NCBI GenBank assembly: GCA_022796475.1
Contig: JAAWIS010000020.1
Coordinates: 1-48,469 of the forward strand
Reading direction: 5' to 3'
Source: Lachnospiraceae bacterium
Lineage (GTDB): Bacteria; Bacillota; Clostridia; Lachnospirales; Lachnospiraceae
DNA: 48,469 nt
Shown here: piece after piece, positions 1 through 7,919 of the stretch
Layout of the letters: every line of letters begins with the position of its first letter
Numbering within the stretch: the stretch's first letter is position 1
The notes under the pieces: generated by a model
What the model was told of the DNA's origin: nothing
The model's database searches: none
The model's input: only the letters and a program-made list of their open reading frames with translations
Program-made: the position numbers and the translations under genes

Positions 1-67
1 TATCTCTCATTTTTTACTTCATACTATATCTAGTAGTCGTCACACTTCCATACCACTATATGATTAC

Positions 68-2695
68 CTATCCAAGGGTAATAGCCGCCTGTGCTGCTGC
101 CAACCGCGCAATCGGAACCCTAAATGGTGAGCAGGATACATAATCCAGCCCAATCTTATGGCAGAACTCTACGGAAGAAGGATCGCCGCCATGCTCGCCG
201 CAGATGCCTACATGAAGCTCCGGACGAACTGGCTTGCCAAGCTTAATGGACATTTCCATCAGCTTGCCGACACCAATCTGATCTAATTTTGCAAATGGAT
301 CATTCTCAAAAATCTTTGCATCGTAATATGCATTCAGGAATTTGCCTGCATCATCACGAGAGAAACCGTATGTCATCTGGGTCAGGTCATTCGTACCAAA
401 ACAGAAGAATTCAGCTTCCTTTGCAATCTCATCTGCTGTCAGAGCTGCTCTTGGAATCTCGATCATCGTACCAACTTCGTACTTTAAGTCCGCCCCTGCT
501 GCTGCGATTTCTGCATCTGCAGTTTCCACAACAAACTTCTTAACATACTTTAATTCCTTGATATCGCCGATTAACGGAATCATGATTTCCGGTTCTACCT
601 TCCAATCTGGATGATTCTTCTTTACATTAATAGCAGCGCGGATTACAGCCTTGGTCTGCATTTTGGCAATTTCCGGATAGGTAACAGCCAAACGGCATCC
701 GCGATGGCCCATCATGGGGTTAAACTCATGGAGTGCATCACAGATAGCTTTGATCTGCTCTACAGTCTTTCCCTGAGCATCTGCCAGTTTCTTAATGTCT
801 TCCTCTTCTGTAGGAACAAACTCATGGAGCGGCGGATCCAGGAAACGAATCGTAACTGGGTTGCCTTCCAAAGCTTCATACAGCTTCTCGAAATCCCCTT
901 GCTGCTCCGGTAAAATCTTCTCTAATGCAGTTTCTCTTTCCTCTACGGTTTCTGCACAGATCATCTCACGGAATGCATCAATACGGTTTCCTTCAAAGAA
1001 CATATGCTCTGTACGGCACAGGCCGATACCTTCAGCACCTAACTCACGTGCCTTCTTTGCGTCAGCCGGAGTATCTGCATTTGTGCGGACTTTTAACTTT
1101 CTATACTTGTCAGCCCAGGACATAATTCTTCCGAATTCTCCTGCAATGGTAGCGTCTACAGTTGGGATAATGCCATCATAGATCTTTCCGGTGGAGCCGT
1201 CGATAGACAGCCAGTCGCCTTCATGGAACTCCTTGCCTGCAAGAACAAACTTCTTGTTCTCTTCATCCATGGTGATCTCTGAACAGCCAGATACACAGCA
1301 AGTACCCATACCACGTGCCACTACTGCAGCATGGCTGGTCATACCGCCGCGAACAGTCAGAATACCCTGAGCAGCTTTCATGCCTTCGATATCTTCAGGA
1401 GAGGTTTCCAGACGAACCAATACCACCTTTTCGCCTCTTGCCTTCCACTCTTTTGCATCCTCTGCTGTAAATACAATCTTTCCGCAGGCAGCGCCTGGAG
1501 ATGCAGCCAGTGCTTTTGCCATCGGCTCTGCTTTCTTTAATGCATCTGCATCAAACTGAGGATGAAGCAGTGTATCCAGGTTTCTCGGATCGATCATGGC
1601 AACTGCTTTCTTCTCATCAATCATGCCCTCATCTACTAAGTCACAAGCAATCTTTAAAGCAGCCTTAGCTGTTCTCTTGCCATTACGAGTCTGAAGCATG
1701 TACAGCTTTTTATCCTCGATGGTAAACTCCATATCCTGCATATCTCTGTAATGATCTTCCAATTTATGGCAGATACCTACAAACTGATCGTAAACTTCCG
1801 GCATAACTTCCTTTAACTGGTCAATCTTCTGAGGAGTGCGGACACCTGCTACTACATCCTCACCCTGGGCATTCATTAAGAACTCACCCATCAGATGCTT
1901 CTCTCCAGTTGCTGGATCACGGGTAAAGGCAACGCCTGTACCAGAAGTTTCACCCATATTTCCAAATGCCATCATCTGAACATTAACAGCGGTTCCCCAG
2001 GAATAAGGAATGTCATTATCCCGGCGGTACACGTTTGCTCTTGGGTTGTCCCAGGAACGGAATACAGCTTTGATTGCTTCCATTAACTGCTCTTTCGGAT
2101 CTGTGGGGAAGTCGTTTCCGATCTTCTCTTTGTACTCAGCCTTAAACTGGTTTGCCAGTTCTTTCAGGTCATCTGCAGTCAGCTCCACATCCTGAACAAC
2201 ACCCTTTTCTTTTTTCATCTTATCAATCAGTTCTTCGAAATATTTCTTTCCTACTTCCATAACTACATCGGAGAACATCTGGATAAATCTGCGGTAGCAG
2301 TCCCAAGCCCAACGCGGATTGCCGGATTTAGCAGCCAGAACTTCTACTACTTCTTCATTTAAACCGAGATTTAAAATGGTATCCATCATACCTGGCATGG
2401 ATGCTCTTGCGCCGGAACGAACGGAAACTAATAACGGATTTTCCTTATCACCAAACTTCTTGCCGGTGATATCCTCCATCTTAGCAATGTGATCCATGAT
2501 CTGTCCCATGATTTCGTCATTAATTTTTCTGCCATCCTCATAATACTGTGTACAAGCCTCAGTTGTGATGGTAAAGCCCTGCGGTACTGGCAGGCCTAAA
2601 TTGGTCATTTCAGCCAGATTTGCGCCCTTGCCGCCTAACAGATTTCTCATGGTTGCATTGCCTTCACTGAACAAATAAACCCATTTTCTTGCCAT
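68..2695 (-). CDS. ppdK: pyruvate, phosphate dikinase
   Basis: Cytoplasmic enzyme interconverting pyruvate + ATP + Pi and PEP + AMP + PPi; in anaerobic Clostridia it commonly supports PPi-linked glycolysis. The 875 residues match the usual full length. Visible marks are the N-terminal nucleotide-binding GGKGANLAEM (residues 21-30), the swivelling phosphohistidine motif GGMTSHAAVVARGMG near residue 455, and the C-terminal PEP-binding barrel with GTNDLTQMTYGFSRDD and the cysteine-bearing GICGEHGGDPSS near residue 830. The start is set by GAGGAGGAG about 6 bases upstream. It is the last gene of the minus-strand block in this window, and the stop lies 67 bases from the left edge. No PPDK regulatory kinase/phosphatase (DUF299) gene is seen here. 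Identification is near certain. Confidence 0.98.
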   Translation of the reverse strand: MARKWVYLFSEGNATMRNLLGGKGANLAEMTNLGLPVPQGFTITTEACTQYYEDGRKINDEIMGQIMDHIAKMEDITGKKFGDKENPLLVSVRSGARASMPGMMDTILNLGLNEEVVEVLAAKSGNPRWAWDCYRRFIQMFSDVVMEVGKKYFEELIDKMKKEKGVVQDVELTADDLKELANQFKAEYKEKIGNDFPTDPKEQLMEAIKAVFRSWDNPRANVYRRDNDIPYSWGTAVNVQMMAFGNMGETSGTGVAFTRDPATGEKHLMGEFLMNAQGEDVVAGVRTPQKIDQLKEVMPEVYDQFVGICHKLEDHYRDMQDMEFTIEDKKLYMLQTRNGKRTAKAALKIACDLVDEGMIDEKKAVAMIDPRNLDTLLHPQFDADALKKAEPMAKALAASPGAACGKIVFTAEDAKEWKARGEKVVLVRLETSPEDIEGMKAAQGILTVRGGMTSHAAVVARGMGTCCVSGCSEITMDEENKKFVLAGKEFHEGDWLSIDGSTGKIYDGIIPTVDATIAGEFGRIMSWADKYRKLKVRTNADTPADAKKARELGAEGIGLCRTEHMFFEGNRIDAFREMICAETVEERETALEKILPEQQGDFEKLYEALEGNPVTIRFLDPPLHEFVPTEEEDIKKLADAQGKTVEQIKAICDALHEFNPMMGHRGCRLAVTYPEIAKMQTKAVIRAAINVKKNHPDWKVEPEIMIPLIGDIKELKYVKKFVVETADAEIAAAGADLKYEVGTMIEIPRAALTADEIAKEAEFFCFGTNDLTQMTYGFSRDDAGKFLNAYYDAKIFENDPFAKLDQIGVGKLMEMSIKLGKPVRPELHVGICGEHGGDPSSVEFCHKIGLDYVSCSPFRVPIARLAAAQAAITLG

Positions 2696-2913
2696 TAGAA
2701 TCTCCTCCTCAAGATTTTAATCAATTCTTGTATCTTTTCCGTTCCTGCCTGTTTTTCCCTGTTCAAAGACAAATACGAAAAGTTTTCTCAGGCTGTATTT
2801 CATACCCAAGGACTTGTCCCCGGACAAATGCGTATCCTTACACACATCGAAATCGTATGCTTAATACGAATTTGTGCACCACAAAGAAAAACACCGCAAA
2901 ACGGTCTGGCTAT
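2696..2913 (-). other. long 5' leader of ppdK with a hairpin
   Basis: No convincing gene lies here. The stretch is the predicted untranslated leader of ppdK. It contains a hairpin around 2845-2875 (arms AAATCGTAT and ATACGAATTT) and the strong ribosome binding site next to the ppdK start. No known riboswitch class was recognised by eye. Confidence 0.35.
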
Positions 2914-2941
2914 AGTATAGCACAAATCTTTTTCCAGTAAA
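2914..2941 (-). promoter_or_regulatory. putative sigma-A promoter of ppdK
   Basis: On the minus strand TTTACT (2936-2941) and TATACT (2914-2919) are separated by 16 bases. This predicts a leader of about 210 nt before the ppdK start. Confidence 0.5.
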
Positions 2942-3137
2942 GTTTTTTTTATCAAAAAACTGAGAAAATTTCATTATTTGTCTGTTTTATCCAACGAACA
3001 CAGTTTCATTATCCGTCAATTTCGGATATCTGATTTTTGTTCGCATATCCGAACACACAAATTTTTGATAATACCTGGAATCCACCTCAAAATCCTTCTC
3101 GATACATAAAAAAGAAATCGTTCTCGGCTCATAAAAA

Positions 3138-3579
3138 ATTAACTCCCCTTTTCGAAAAAGTGTATCCACTGCTTAAAATTTGAAGTATAATGCATATTTT
3201 CACATATGAACACTGATTTACACTCACCCAGCAACTCTTCAAGCAGACAATACACTAAAAGTTGTTTCAAAGAACACTGACTAATATAACTATAATAATT
3301 ACAAAAATAATATTAAATATCCATGTCCACTTATTTCCTAAATTCATTGTATAGCCAAACCCACTTCGCGGTCTTTTGATAATTACTCTTTTATCTTCCC
3401 TGTTGAAATATAGTCTTCCAGTTAACCAGCCATCATCTCTATTGCTTGATTTCATAAAGTTCTCCTTTACAACTTCTGATTTATATACTTGATTGTAAAA
3501 TATTTGCCTGTTGCTTGCAATGTATATTCATAAGCCTGTTTTTAGTGAGTACACAATTTCGAAAAGGGAGAAAATTAAT
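3138..3579. repeat. imperfect inverted repeat flanking the DUF5808 gene
   Basis: The left arm at 3138-3164 and the right arm at 3550-3579 are imperfect reverse complements. They share ATTAA, CTCCC, TTTTCGAAA and GTGTA blocks in the same order. They bracket about 385 bp that contain the small DUF5808 gene, in an otherwise gene-poor gap between ppdK and glyS. Confidence 0.5.
3267..3455 (-). CDS. small DUF5808-like membrane protein
   Basis: A 62-residue protein. Residues 6-45 resemble the DUF5808 pattern: an aromatic/Gly segment GWLTGRLYFNREDKRVII, then a Gly-rich GFGYTMNLGNKWTW, followed by one C-terminal hydrophobic helix (IFNIIFVIIIVILVSVL). The function of the family is unknown. The start is supported by AGGAGA six bases upstream. 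It stands alone in a gene-poor, AT-rich gap and is bracketed by an imperfect inverted repeat, so it may be a recent or mobile acquisition. The family assignment rests on pattern recognition only. Confidence 0.7.
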   Translation of the reverse strand: MKSSNRDDGWLTGRLYFNREDKRVIIKRPRSGFGYTMNLGNKWTWIFNIIFVIIIVILVSVL

Positions 3580-3621
3580 CATTCTCAGCTCATAAAAATT
3601 AGTCATTTTCAACTCATAAAT
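3574..3621. repeat. two tandem 24-bp units, with a third diverged copy upstream
   Basis: Units 3574-3597 and 3598-3621 agree at about 20 of 24 positions (core CTCATAAA). A third diverged copy lies at about 3114-3137 in the same orientation. No function is assigned. Confidence 0.5.
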
Positions 3622-3675
3622 TTTCCTTATACAAGGCTTTTCTAGAGCGTGTCTGGCCATATTAGATTCAGGCAT

Positions 3676-3925
3676 ACCTCCTTGCCTAAATTAGGCCTCA
3701 TAGAAGGAATTTATTTAGATAACTATAATGCAGACAGAAAACACATGCCGCTGTGCAAGCCGTTTTTTGTCTTATTAACACAATAAGCCGGCTCCCCATA
3801 AGGAGCACGGCCTAAATATGCTATCCCGTTTCAATTTTTCTGCAGGCAAAAGGACACGCCACCTTGTCCGCTGAAGATATCTTACGTATCTCTATCTCTC
3901 CTTCTTTGTTCACCAAAGGATATTC
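3676..3925. other. gene-free stretch downstream of glyS with hairpins
   Basis: No supported gene. A hairpin GCTCC/GGAGC lies near 3792-3810, and another, GGACA/TGTCC, at 3852-3869. The second could act in glyS transcript termination or processing, but it has no good U-tract. Bases 3862-3874 repeat, inverted, a 13-mer found at 6874-6886. Confidence 0.4.
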
Positions 3926-5314
3926 TTAAAATGAAAATTTATCTTCAAAATACTGTTTCAGTTCTGAAATCGGGACTCTTACCTGATCCATAGTATCCCG
4001 ATCTCTTACTGTTACGGAATGATCTTCTTCTGAATCAAAATCATAGGTGATGCAGAAAGGCGTACCGATCTCATCCTGTCTTCTGTAGCGCTTTCCAATC
4101 GCTCCCCGGTCATCAAATTCACAATTGTAATATTTGCACAGTTCCCTGTAGACCTTTTCAGCCCCTTCGTTTAACTTTTTCGATAATGGGAACACACCAA
4201 TCTTTACCGGCGCAATCGCTGGGTGGAAATGGAGCACGGTCCTTACATCTCCCTCCCCAATCTCTTCCTCATCGTAAGCTGCACAGAGGAATGCCAAAGT
4301 AACTCTGTCAGCGCCTAAAGACGGCTCAATTACATAAGGGATATAGCGTTCTTTCATCTCATCGTCAAAATAGGTCAAATCTTGTCCGGATGTATTCTGA
4401 TGCTGGCTCAGGTCATAGTCTGTACGATCTGCAATTCCCCACAGTTCACCCCAGCCGAAGGGGAACAGGAATTCAATATCTGTAGTAGCCTTGCTGTAGA
4501 AGCATAATTCTTCCGGAGAATGATCCCTGGCCCGCATTTCTTCCTCTTTTATTCCCAACGACTTCAGCCAGTTAATGCAGAATTCTTTCCAGTACCGGAA
4601 CCACTCTAAATCGGTTCCCGGCTTACAGAAAAACTCCAGCTCCATCTGCTCAAATTCACGGGTGCGGAACGTAAAGTTTCCAGGCGTAATTTCATTTCGG
4701 AAAGACTTTCCAATTTGTCCGATGCCAAAAGGAATCTTCTTTCTGGAGGTCCGCTGCACATTTTTAAAATTCACAAAAATTCCCTGAGCGGTTTCCGGAC
4801 GGAGATATACAGTATTCTTTGCATCCTCGGTAACGCCCTGGAAGGTCTTAAACATCAGATTAAACTGGCGGATATCTGTAAAATCGTGCTTGCCGCAGCT
4901 TGGACAGCAAATATTATGGGAATCGATATAAGATTTCATCTCTTCCTGGGACCAGCCGTCAATTCCGGTTTCCGGAACGATCCCCTGCTCTGCCATATAG
5001 TCCTCAATCAGCTTATCAGCCCGAAAGCGCTCTTTACAAGACTTACAGTCCATCAGCGGATCAGAAAATCCTCCCAAATGTCCGGAAGCCACCCAGGTTT
5101 GGGAATTCATCAGGATCGCACAGTCCACGCCTACATTATAGGGGCTTTCCTGGACAAATTTCTGCCACCAGGCCTTTTTCACGTTATTTTTCAATTCAAC
5201 GCCTAAATTGCCATAATCCCAGGTATTTGCCAGGCCTCCATAAATCTCAGAACCCGGGTAAACAAATCCCCTGTTTTTTGCAAGTGCCACGATTTTCTCC
5301 ATAGTCTTTTCCAT
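3926..5314 (-). CDS. glyS: glycyl-tRNA synthetase (single-chain, dimeric type)
   Basis: Charges tRNA-Gly with glycine using ATP. The 462 residues fit the bacterial/eukaryal-type alpha2 GlyRS rather than the split GlyQ/GlyS form. Class II landmarks are [16 protein letters not shown], then the motif 2 segment [19 protein letters not shown], and a C-terminal motif 3 region with [13 protein letters not shown]. Cysteine pairs CKSC and CCPSC suggest a zinc-binding insertion. The anticodon-binding domain follows near residues 365-455. Transcription probably comes from the promoter ahead of the upstream lipoprotein gene, whose stop is 27 bases away. No T-box leader was seen, which is unusual enough for a synthetase gene to note. 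Alternative start at the Met four codons in (5302). Confidence 0.97.
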   Translation of the reverse strand: MEKTMEKIVALAKNRGFVYPGSEIYGGLANTWDYGNLGVELKNNVKKAWWQKFVQESPYNVGVDCAILMNSQTWVASGHLGGFSDPLMDCKSCKERFRADKLIEDYMAEQGIVPETGIDGWSQEEMKSYIDSHNICCPSCGKHDFTDIRQFNLMFKTFQGVTEDAKNTVYLRPETAQGIFVNFKNVQRTSRKKIPFGIGQIGKSFRNEITPGNFTFRTREFEQMELEFFCKPGTDLEWFRYWKEFCINWLKSLGIKEEEMRARDHSPEELCFYSKATTDIEFLFPFGWGELWGIADRTDYDLSQHQNTSGQDLTYFDDEMKERYIPYVIEPSLGADRVTLAFLCAAYDEEEIGEGDVRTVLHFHPAIAPVKIGVFPLSKKLNEGAEKVYRELCKYYNCEFDDRGAIGKRYRRQDEIGTPFCITYDFDSEEDHSVTVRDRDTMDQVRVPISELKQYFEDKFSF

Positions 5315-5341
5315 TTTCTCAACCTCGCCTCTCTCTGCTTT

Positions 5342-6013
5342 TTATCGAAATATCAGATAATGCCTTCCTTCCGGAACCTGAACCAGATTCTTTTCCAAAA
5401 GAGTCACATTTCTGGTCATATACAAAAGCGTACCTTCTGTCTGAATCGTAACCGGATGACTGGCTTCTACCATTACCATCCGTTCCTTCCCCAGTTTCTC
5501 CAAATCCTTTTTTTGGGCTTCTGTTATTGTTTCCCCTTTTCCAAGTTTTACAAATCCGCCATCTAAAAACCATCCGGCTTCCCGCCCCGCCTGGGCTGTT
5601 CCTGTTCCAAAGCTTACGGTCTGATTTGCTGTATCTTTATATTCATTTGCAAAAGCCCGGAATGCTTCACTATTTTCATATTGGTAAATTACAGTCAGCC
5701 TGCCGTTTTCTGCAAGACAGGAATTTACCGCCACCGGCAGAATCGTTTCTTTTGTATTTTCCGATGCGGCTGGCGCTCCAAGGCTTTCATTGTAAGAGGC
5801 CACCTCATTTGCAATAAATTCTTTCAGGGTTTCGCTGTTGTAATTTCCGTTTTCATATGGTTCCACTGTAGCGCTGAAAATTCCCCCGCTCCGATCCACA
5901 TAGATACTGCTGGTTTCCGGCTGAAACTGGCTGCTTTCTGTAGCAAAGCCTTTGCATCCGCTTATCATAAGCCCTGCTGCCCCTGCAATCCATAAAACCT
6001 TCCATTTATTCAT
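5342..6013 (-). CDS. putative lipoprotein of unknown function
   Basis: A 223-residue secreted protein. The N-terminus MNKWKVLWIAGAAGLMISGC is a type II signal peptide whose lipobox ISGC places the lipid-modified Cys at residue 20. The start at 6013 is chosen because GGAGG sits 7-8 bases upstream; an earlier Met at 6034 has no such site. The mature part is soluble-looking with no catalytic motif I recognise. The text reads as an exported domain with alternating beta-rich segments (for example RLTVIYQYENSEAFRAF). It precedes glyS by 28 bases and probably shares its transcript. Function unknown; the family is commonly encoded next to recO and glyS in Lachnospiraceae (from memory, unverified). 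Confidence 0.8.
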   Translation of the reverse strand: MNKWKVLWIAGAAGLMISGCKGFATESSQFQPETSSIYVDRSGGIFSATVEPYENGNYNSETLKEFIANEVASYNESLGAPAASENTKETILPVAVNSCLAENGRLTVIYQYENSEAFRAFANEYKDTANQTVSFGTGTAQAGREAGWFLDGGFVKLGKGETITEAQKKDLEKLGKERMVMVEASHPVTIQTEGTLLYMTRNVTLLEKNLVQVPEGRHYLIFR

Positions 6014-6075
6014 GCTTCTGCCTCCAAAATACATAAAAGAAACTCCATGCTGATAAGCGAAAAAGCATTTATATT

Positions 6076-6104
6076 ATCATACATGCTTTTCCCAGGTTTT
6101 TCAA
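6076..6104 (-). promoter_or_regulatory. sigma-A promoter of the lipoprotein-glyS unit, overlapped by an inverted repeat
   Basis: Minus strand TTGAAA (6099-6104), 17-bp spacer, TATGAT (6076-6081). A perfect dyad AAAAGCAT / ATGCTTTT (6061-6068 and 6083-6090, 14 bp apart) spans the -10 element and could be a repressor site. Confidence 0.65.
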
Positions 6105-6119
6105 TCCCTATTTTTCCCC

Positions 6120-6794
6120 TTAAAAAATCCTGTTTTCATTGTCACAAGACAAGGATTCTAAAATATCCAGGGAATGAAATCTTCTGTCTATGTATCGCAC
6201 CATATTCTCTTCCACACAGGAAGAAAACTCGCGGAGCACTTGTTCTTTTAAGGTAAACTGGTATAAGGTTTCTATGGGAGAGGCAATCACATACTCCCAG
6301 GTATAGCTGGCGGAATCACTGACCTGACGGCTTAGGATTTCTGTATATTCCCCATTCAGCACCATGGCTTTTAATTCAAACACCCGGCGCACCAGTTTGT
6401 TCGGAATGGCCGGCTTTAACAAAGCGCGCAAAGACTGGTAGACTAACTTCAAAAGCTGAGATCCATCCATATTTTCACGGCTGTAATAGTCAGCCAGCTC
6501 CAAAAAATAAGAACCGTAGCAGGCAGCTTCCATATCCATAGCGATCCCTTCAAAATAATTGCTGATCTCTGCTCCCTGAAGGCTGTATGCATCCCGTCCC
6601 TCTATGAGCCGGAAGCTGCCAAAGGCGAAAGTACGGCTTACCCCCATCAGAGGGCTTCCCGGCCGCTTAGCCCCTCTTGCGAAAGCTGTAATTTTCCCCC
6701 GCTCTCTGGTAAGGAGAACCAGACGGCGATCAGCATCCCCAAACGATGTGGATTTCATTACCATTCCTGTTGCACAAACTATATCCCGCACCAT
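6120..6794 (-). CDS. recO: DNA repair protein RecO
   Basis: RecO mediates loading of RecA at single-strand gaps in the RecF pathway. The N-terminal OB-fold region shows the family pattern VRDIVCATGMVMKSTSFGD, then LTRERGKITAFARGAKRPGS; a helical C-terminal half follows. The start is placed at 6794 (224 aa), because the family begins just before the VR.IV strand and AAGGAGG lies three bases upstream. The frame is open for 14 more codons, but those residues are atypical. It follows era on the same strand, a frequent Firmicutes order, with a 56-bp hairpin element in the 180-bp gap. Good family match; the start is slightly uncertain because of the short spacing. Confidence 0.93.
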   Translation of the reverse strand: MVRDIVCATGMVMKSTSFGDADRRLVLLTRERGKITAFARGAKRPGSPLMGVSRTFAFGSFRLIEGRDAYSLQGAEISNYFEGIAMDMEAACYGSYFLELADYYSRENMDGSQLLKLVYQSLRALLKPAIPNKLVRRVFELKAMVLNGEYTEILSRQVSDSASYTWEYVIASPIETLYQFTLKEQVLREFSSCVEENMVRYIDRRFHSLDILESLSCDNENRIF

Positions 6795-6872
6795 TCTCCT
6801 CCTTCCTGCCAGATCATGACGGAAGCCCGCTTTCATATTCTGCCGCTGCTTTTCTAATCATTGAGCCATACC

Positions 6873-6928
6873 CTCAGCGGACAAGGGGATACACGCCCCA
6901 AGGGCCATCGATCCCCTTGTTCACTGAG
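6873..6928. repeat. large hairpin between era and recO
   Basis: Arms CTCAGCGGACAAGGGGAT (6873-6890) and ATCCCCTTGTTCACTGAG (6911-6928) pair with two mismatches around a 20-nt loop. No U-tract follows on the minus strand, so attenuation or RNA processing is as likely as termination. The 13-mer TCAGCGGACAAGG recurs inverted at 3862-3874. Confidence 0.65.
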
Positions 6929-6975
6929 AATATTCAGCGATAACACCTTGCTGCTTCTTTTCCACTGCAGTACGA

Positions 6976-7887
6976 CTATCTTACATCCTGCGGGTGGTAT
7001 CCGTAGTTTTTCATATACAGTTCGCTGTCACGCCACTCTTTGCGCACCTTTACCCAAAGCCGGAGATTTACCTGAGCCTCCAGCATATCCTCAATATCAG
7101 CCCTGGCTGCCGTTCCAATCTTTTTCAGCATACTTCCGCCTTTTCCAATGATAATCCCTTTATGAGATTCCCGCTCACAGACAATCGTAGCTTCGATATC
7201 TGTAAGCCCGTTTTTCCTGCTGGTCATCTTCTCGATTGTCACAGCAATGCCATGGGGAATCTCGTCGTCTAAAAGGCGGAGAGCCTTTTCACGGATCAGC
7301 TCTGCTGCAATCTGACGGACAGGCTGGTCCGTTACGGTATCTTCATCATAAAAATTGGGTCCACAGGGCAGATACTGAAAAATCAAATCCGTCAAAAGCT
7401 GTGTATTCTGCCCCTTTAAGGCAGAGAGGGGGACGATTTCTGCAAACTTGCATATATCCTTATACGCATCAATATATAAAAGGATATCATCCGGATTCTT
7501 AACGGTATCCGTTTTGTTGATTGCTAAAATAACCGGAATTTTAGTCTGGCCCAGTTCCCTGGCAATTTGCTGCTCCCCAGCCCCGATAAATGTGCCTGGC
7601 TCCACCAGCCACACAATCACATCCACCTCATTTAAGGTACGCTGGGCTACCTTAACCATATATTCTCCCAGCTTATTTTTTGCCTTATGGATACCAGGCG
7701 TATCCAAAAAGATAATCTGTCCCCGGTGATCCGTATACACCGTCTGGATCCGATTTCTGGTAGTCTGAGGCTTTTTCGAAGTAATTGCAATCTTTTGGCC
7801 AATCAGATAATTCATTAATGTGGATTTTCCCACATTCGGCCTTCCCACTAATGCTACAAAACCAGATTTCTTCTGTTCCTTTTCCAT
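6976..7887 (-). CDS. era: GTPase Era
   Basis: Essential small GTPase that binds the 3' end of 16S rRNA during 30S assembly. The 303-residue length is typical. G1 GRPNVGKST at residues 15-23, G2 around TTRNR, G3 DTPG at 62-65 and G4 NKTD near 124 are present. A C-terminal KH domain follows with its GIIIGKGGSMLKKIG signature near 225-240. The start has AGAGGA five bases upstream. It lies 32 bp after the M16C peptidase stop and upstream of recO, the usual era-recO pairing, so peptidase, era and recO may be co-transcribed. No missing residues noted. Confidence 0.98.
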   Translation of the reverse strand: MEKEQKKSGFVALVGRPNVGKSTLMNYLIGQKIAITSKKPQTTRNRIQTVYTDHRGQIIFLDTPGIHKAKNKLGEYMVKVAQRTLNEVDVIVWLVEPGTFIGAGEQQIARELGQTKIPVILAINKTDTVKNPDDILLYIDAYKDICKFAEIVPLSALKGQNTQLLTDLIFQYLPCGPNFYDEDTVTDQPVRQIAAELIREKALRLLDDEIPHGIAVTIEKMTSRKNGLTDIEATIVCERESHKGIIIGKGGSMLKKIGTAARADIEDMLEAQVNLRLWVKVRKEWRDSELYMKNYGYHPQDVR

Positions 7888-7919
7888 TCTATCCTCTTTT
7901 TCCCTCTGCTCTTCCTAAT

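Noticed and set aside
289-1540. Several plus-strand open frames inside ppdK
   Set aside because: Antisense shadows of a conserved gene; their translations match no family and lack start signals.
2987-3169. 60-codon open frame on the minus strand
   Set aside because: No ribosome binding site, no family resemblance, and it overlaps one copy of the local repeats; treated as chance.
3481-3675. 64-codon open frame on the minus strand
   Set aside because: It is built from the 24-bp tandem repeat and inverted-repeat arm, and its translation is repetitive; no start signal.
5315-5341. T-box riboswitch before glyS
   Set aside because: The gap is only 27 bp, and the upstream leader (6014-6075) is too short to hold a T-box.
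5319-5573. 84-codon minus-strand frame overlapping the lipoprotein gene
   Set aside because: Wrong frame relative to the lipoprotein, which has a signal peptide and a ribosome binding site; low-complexity translation.
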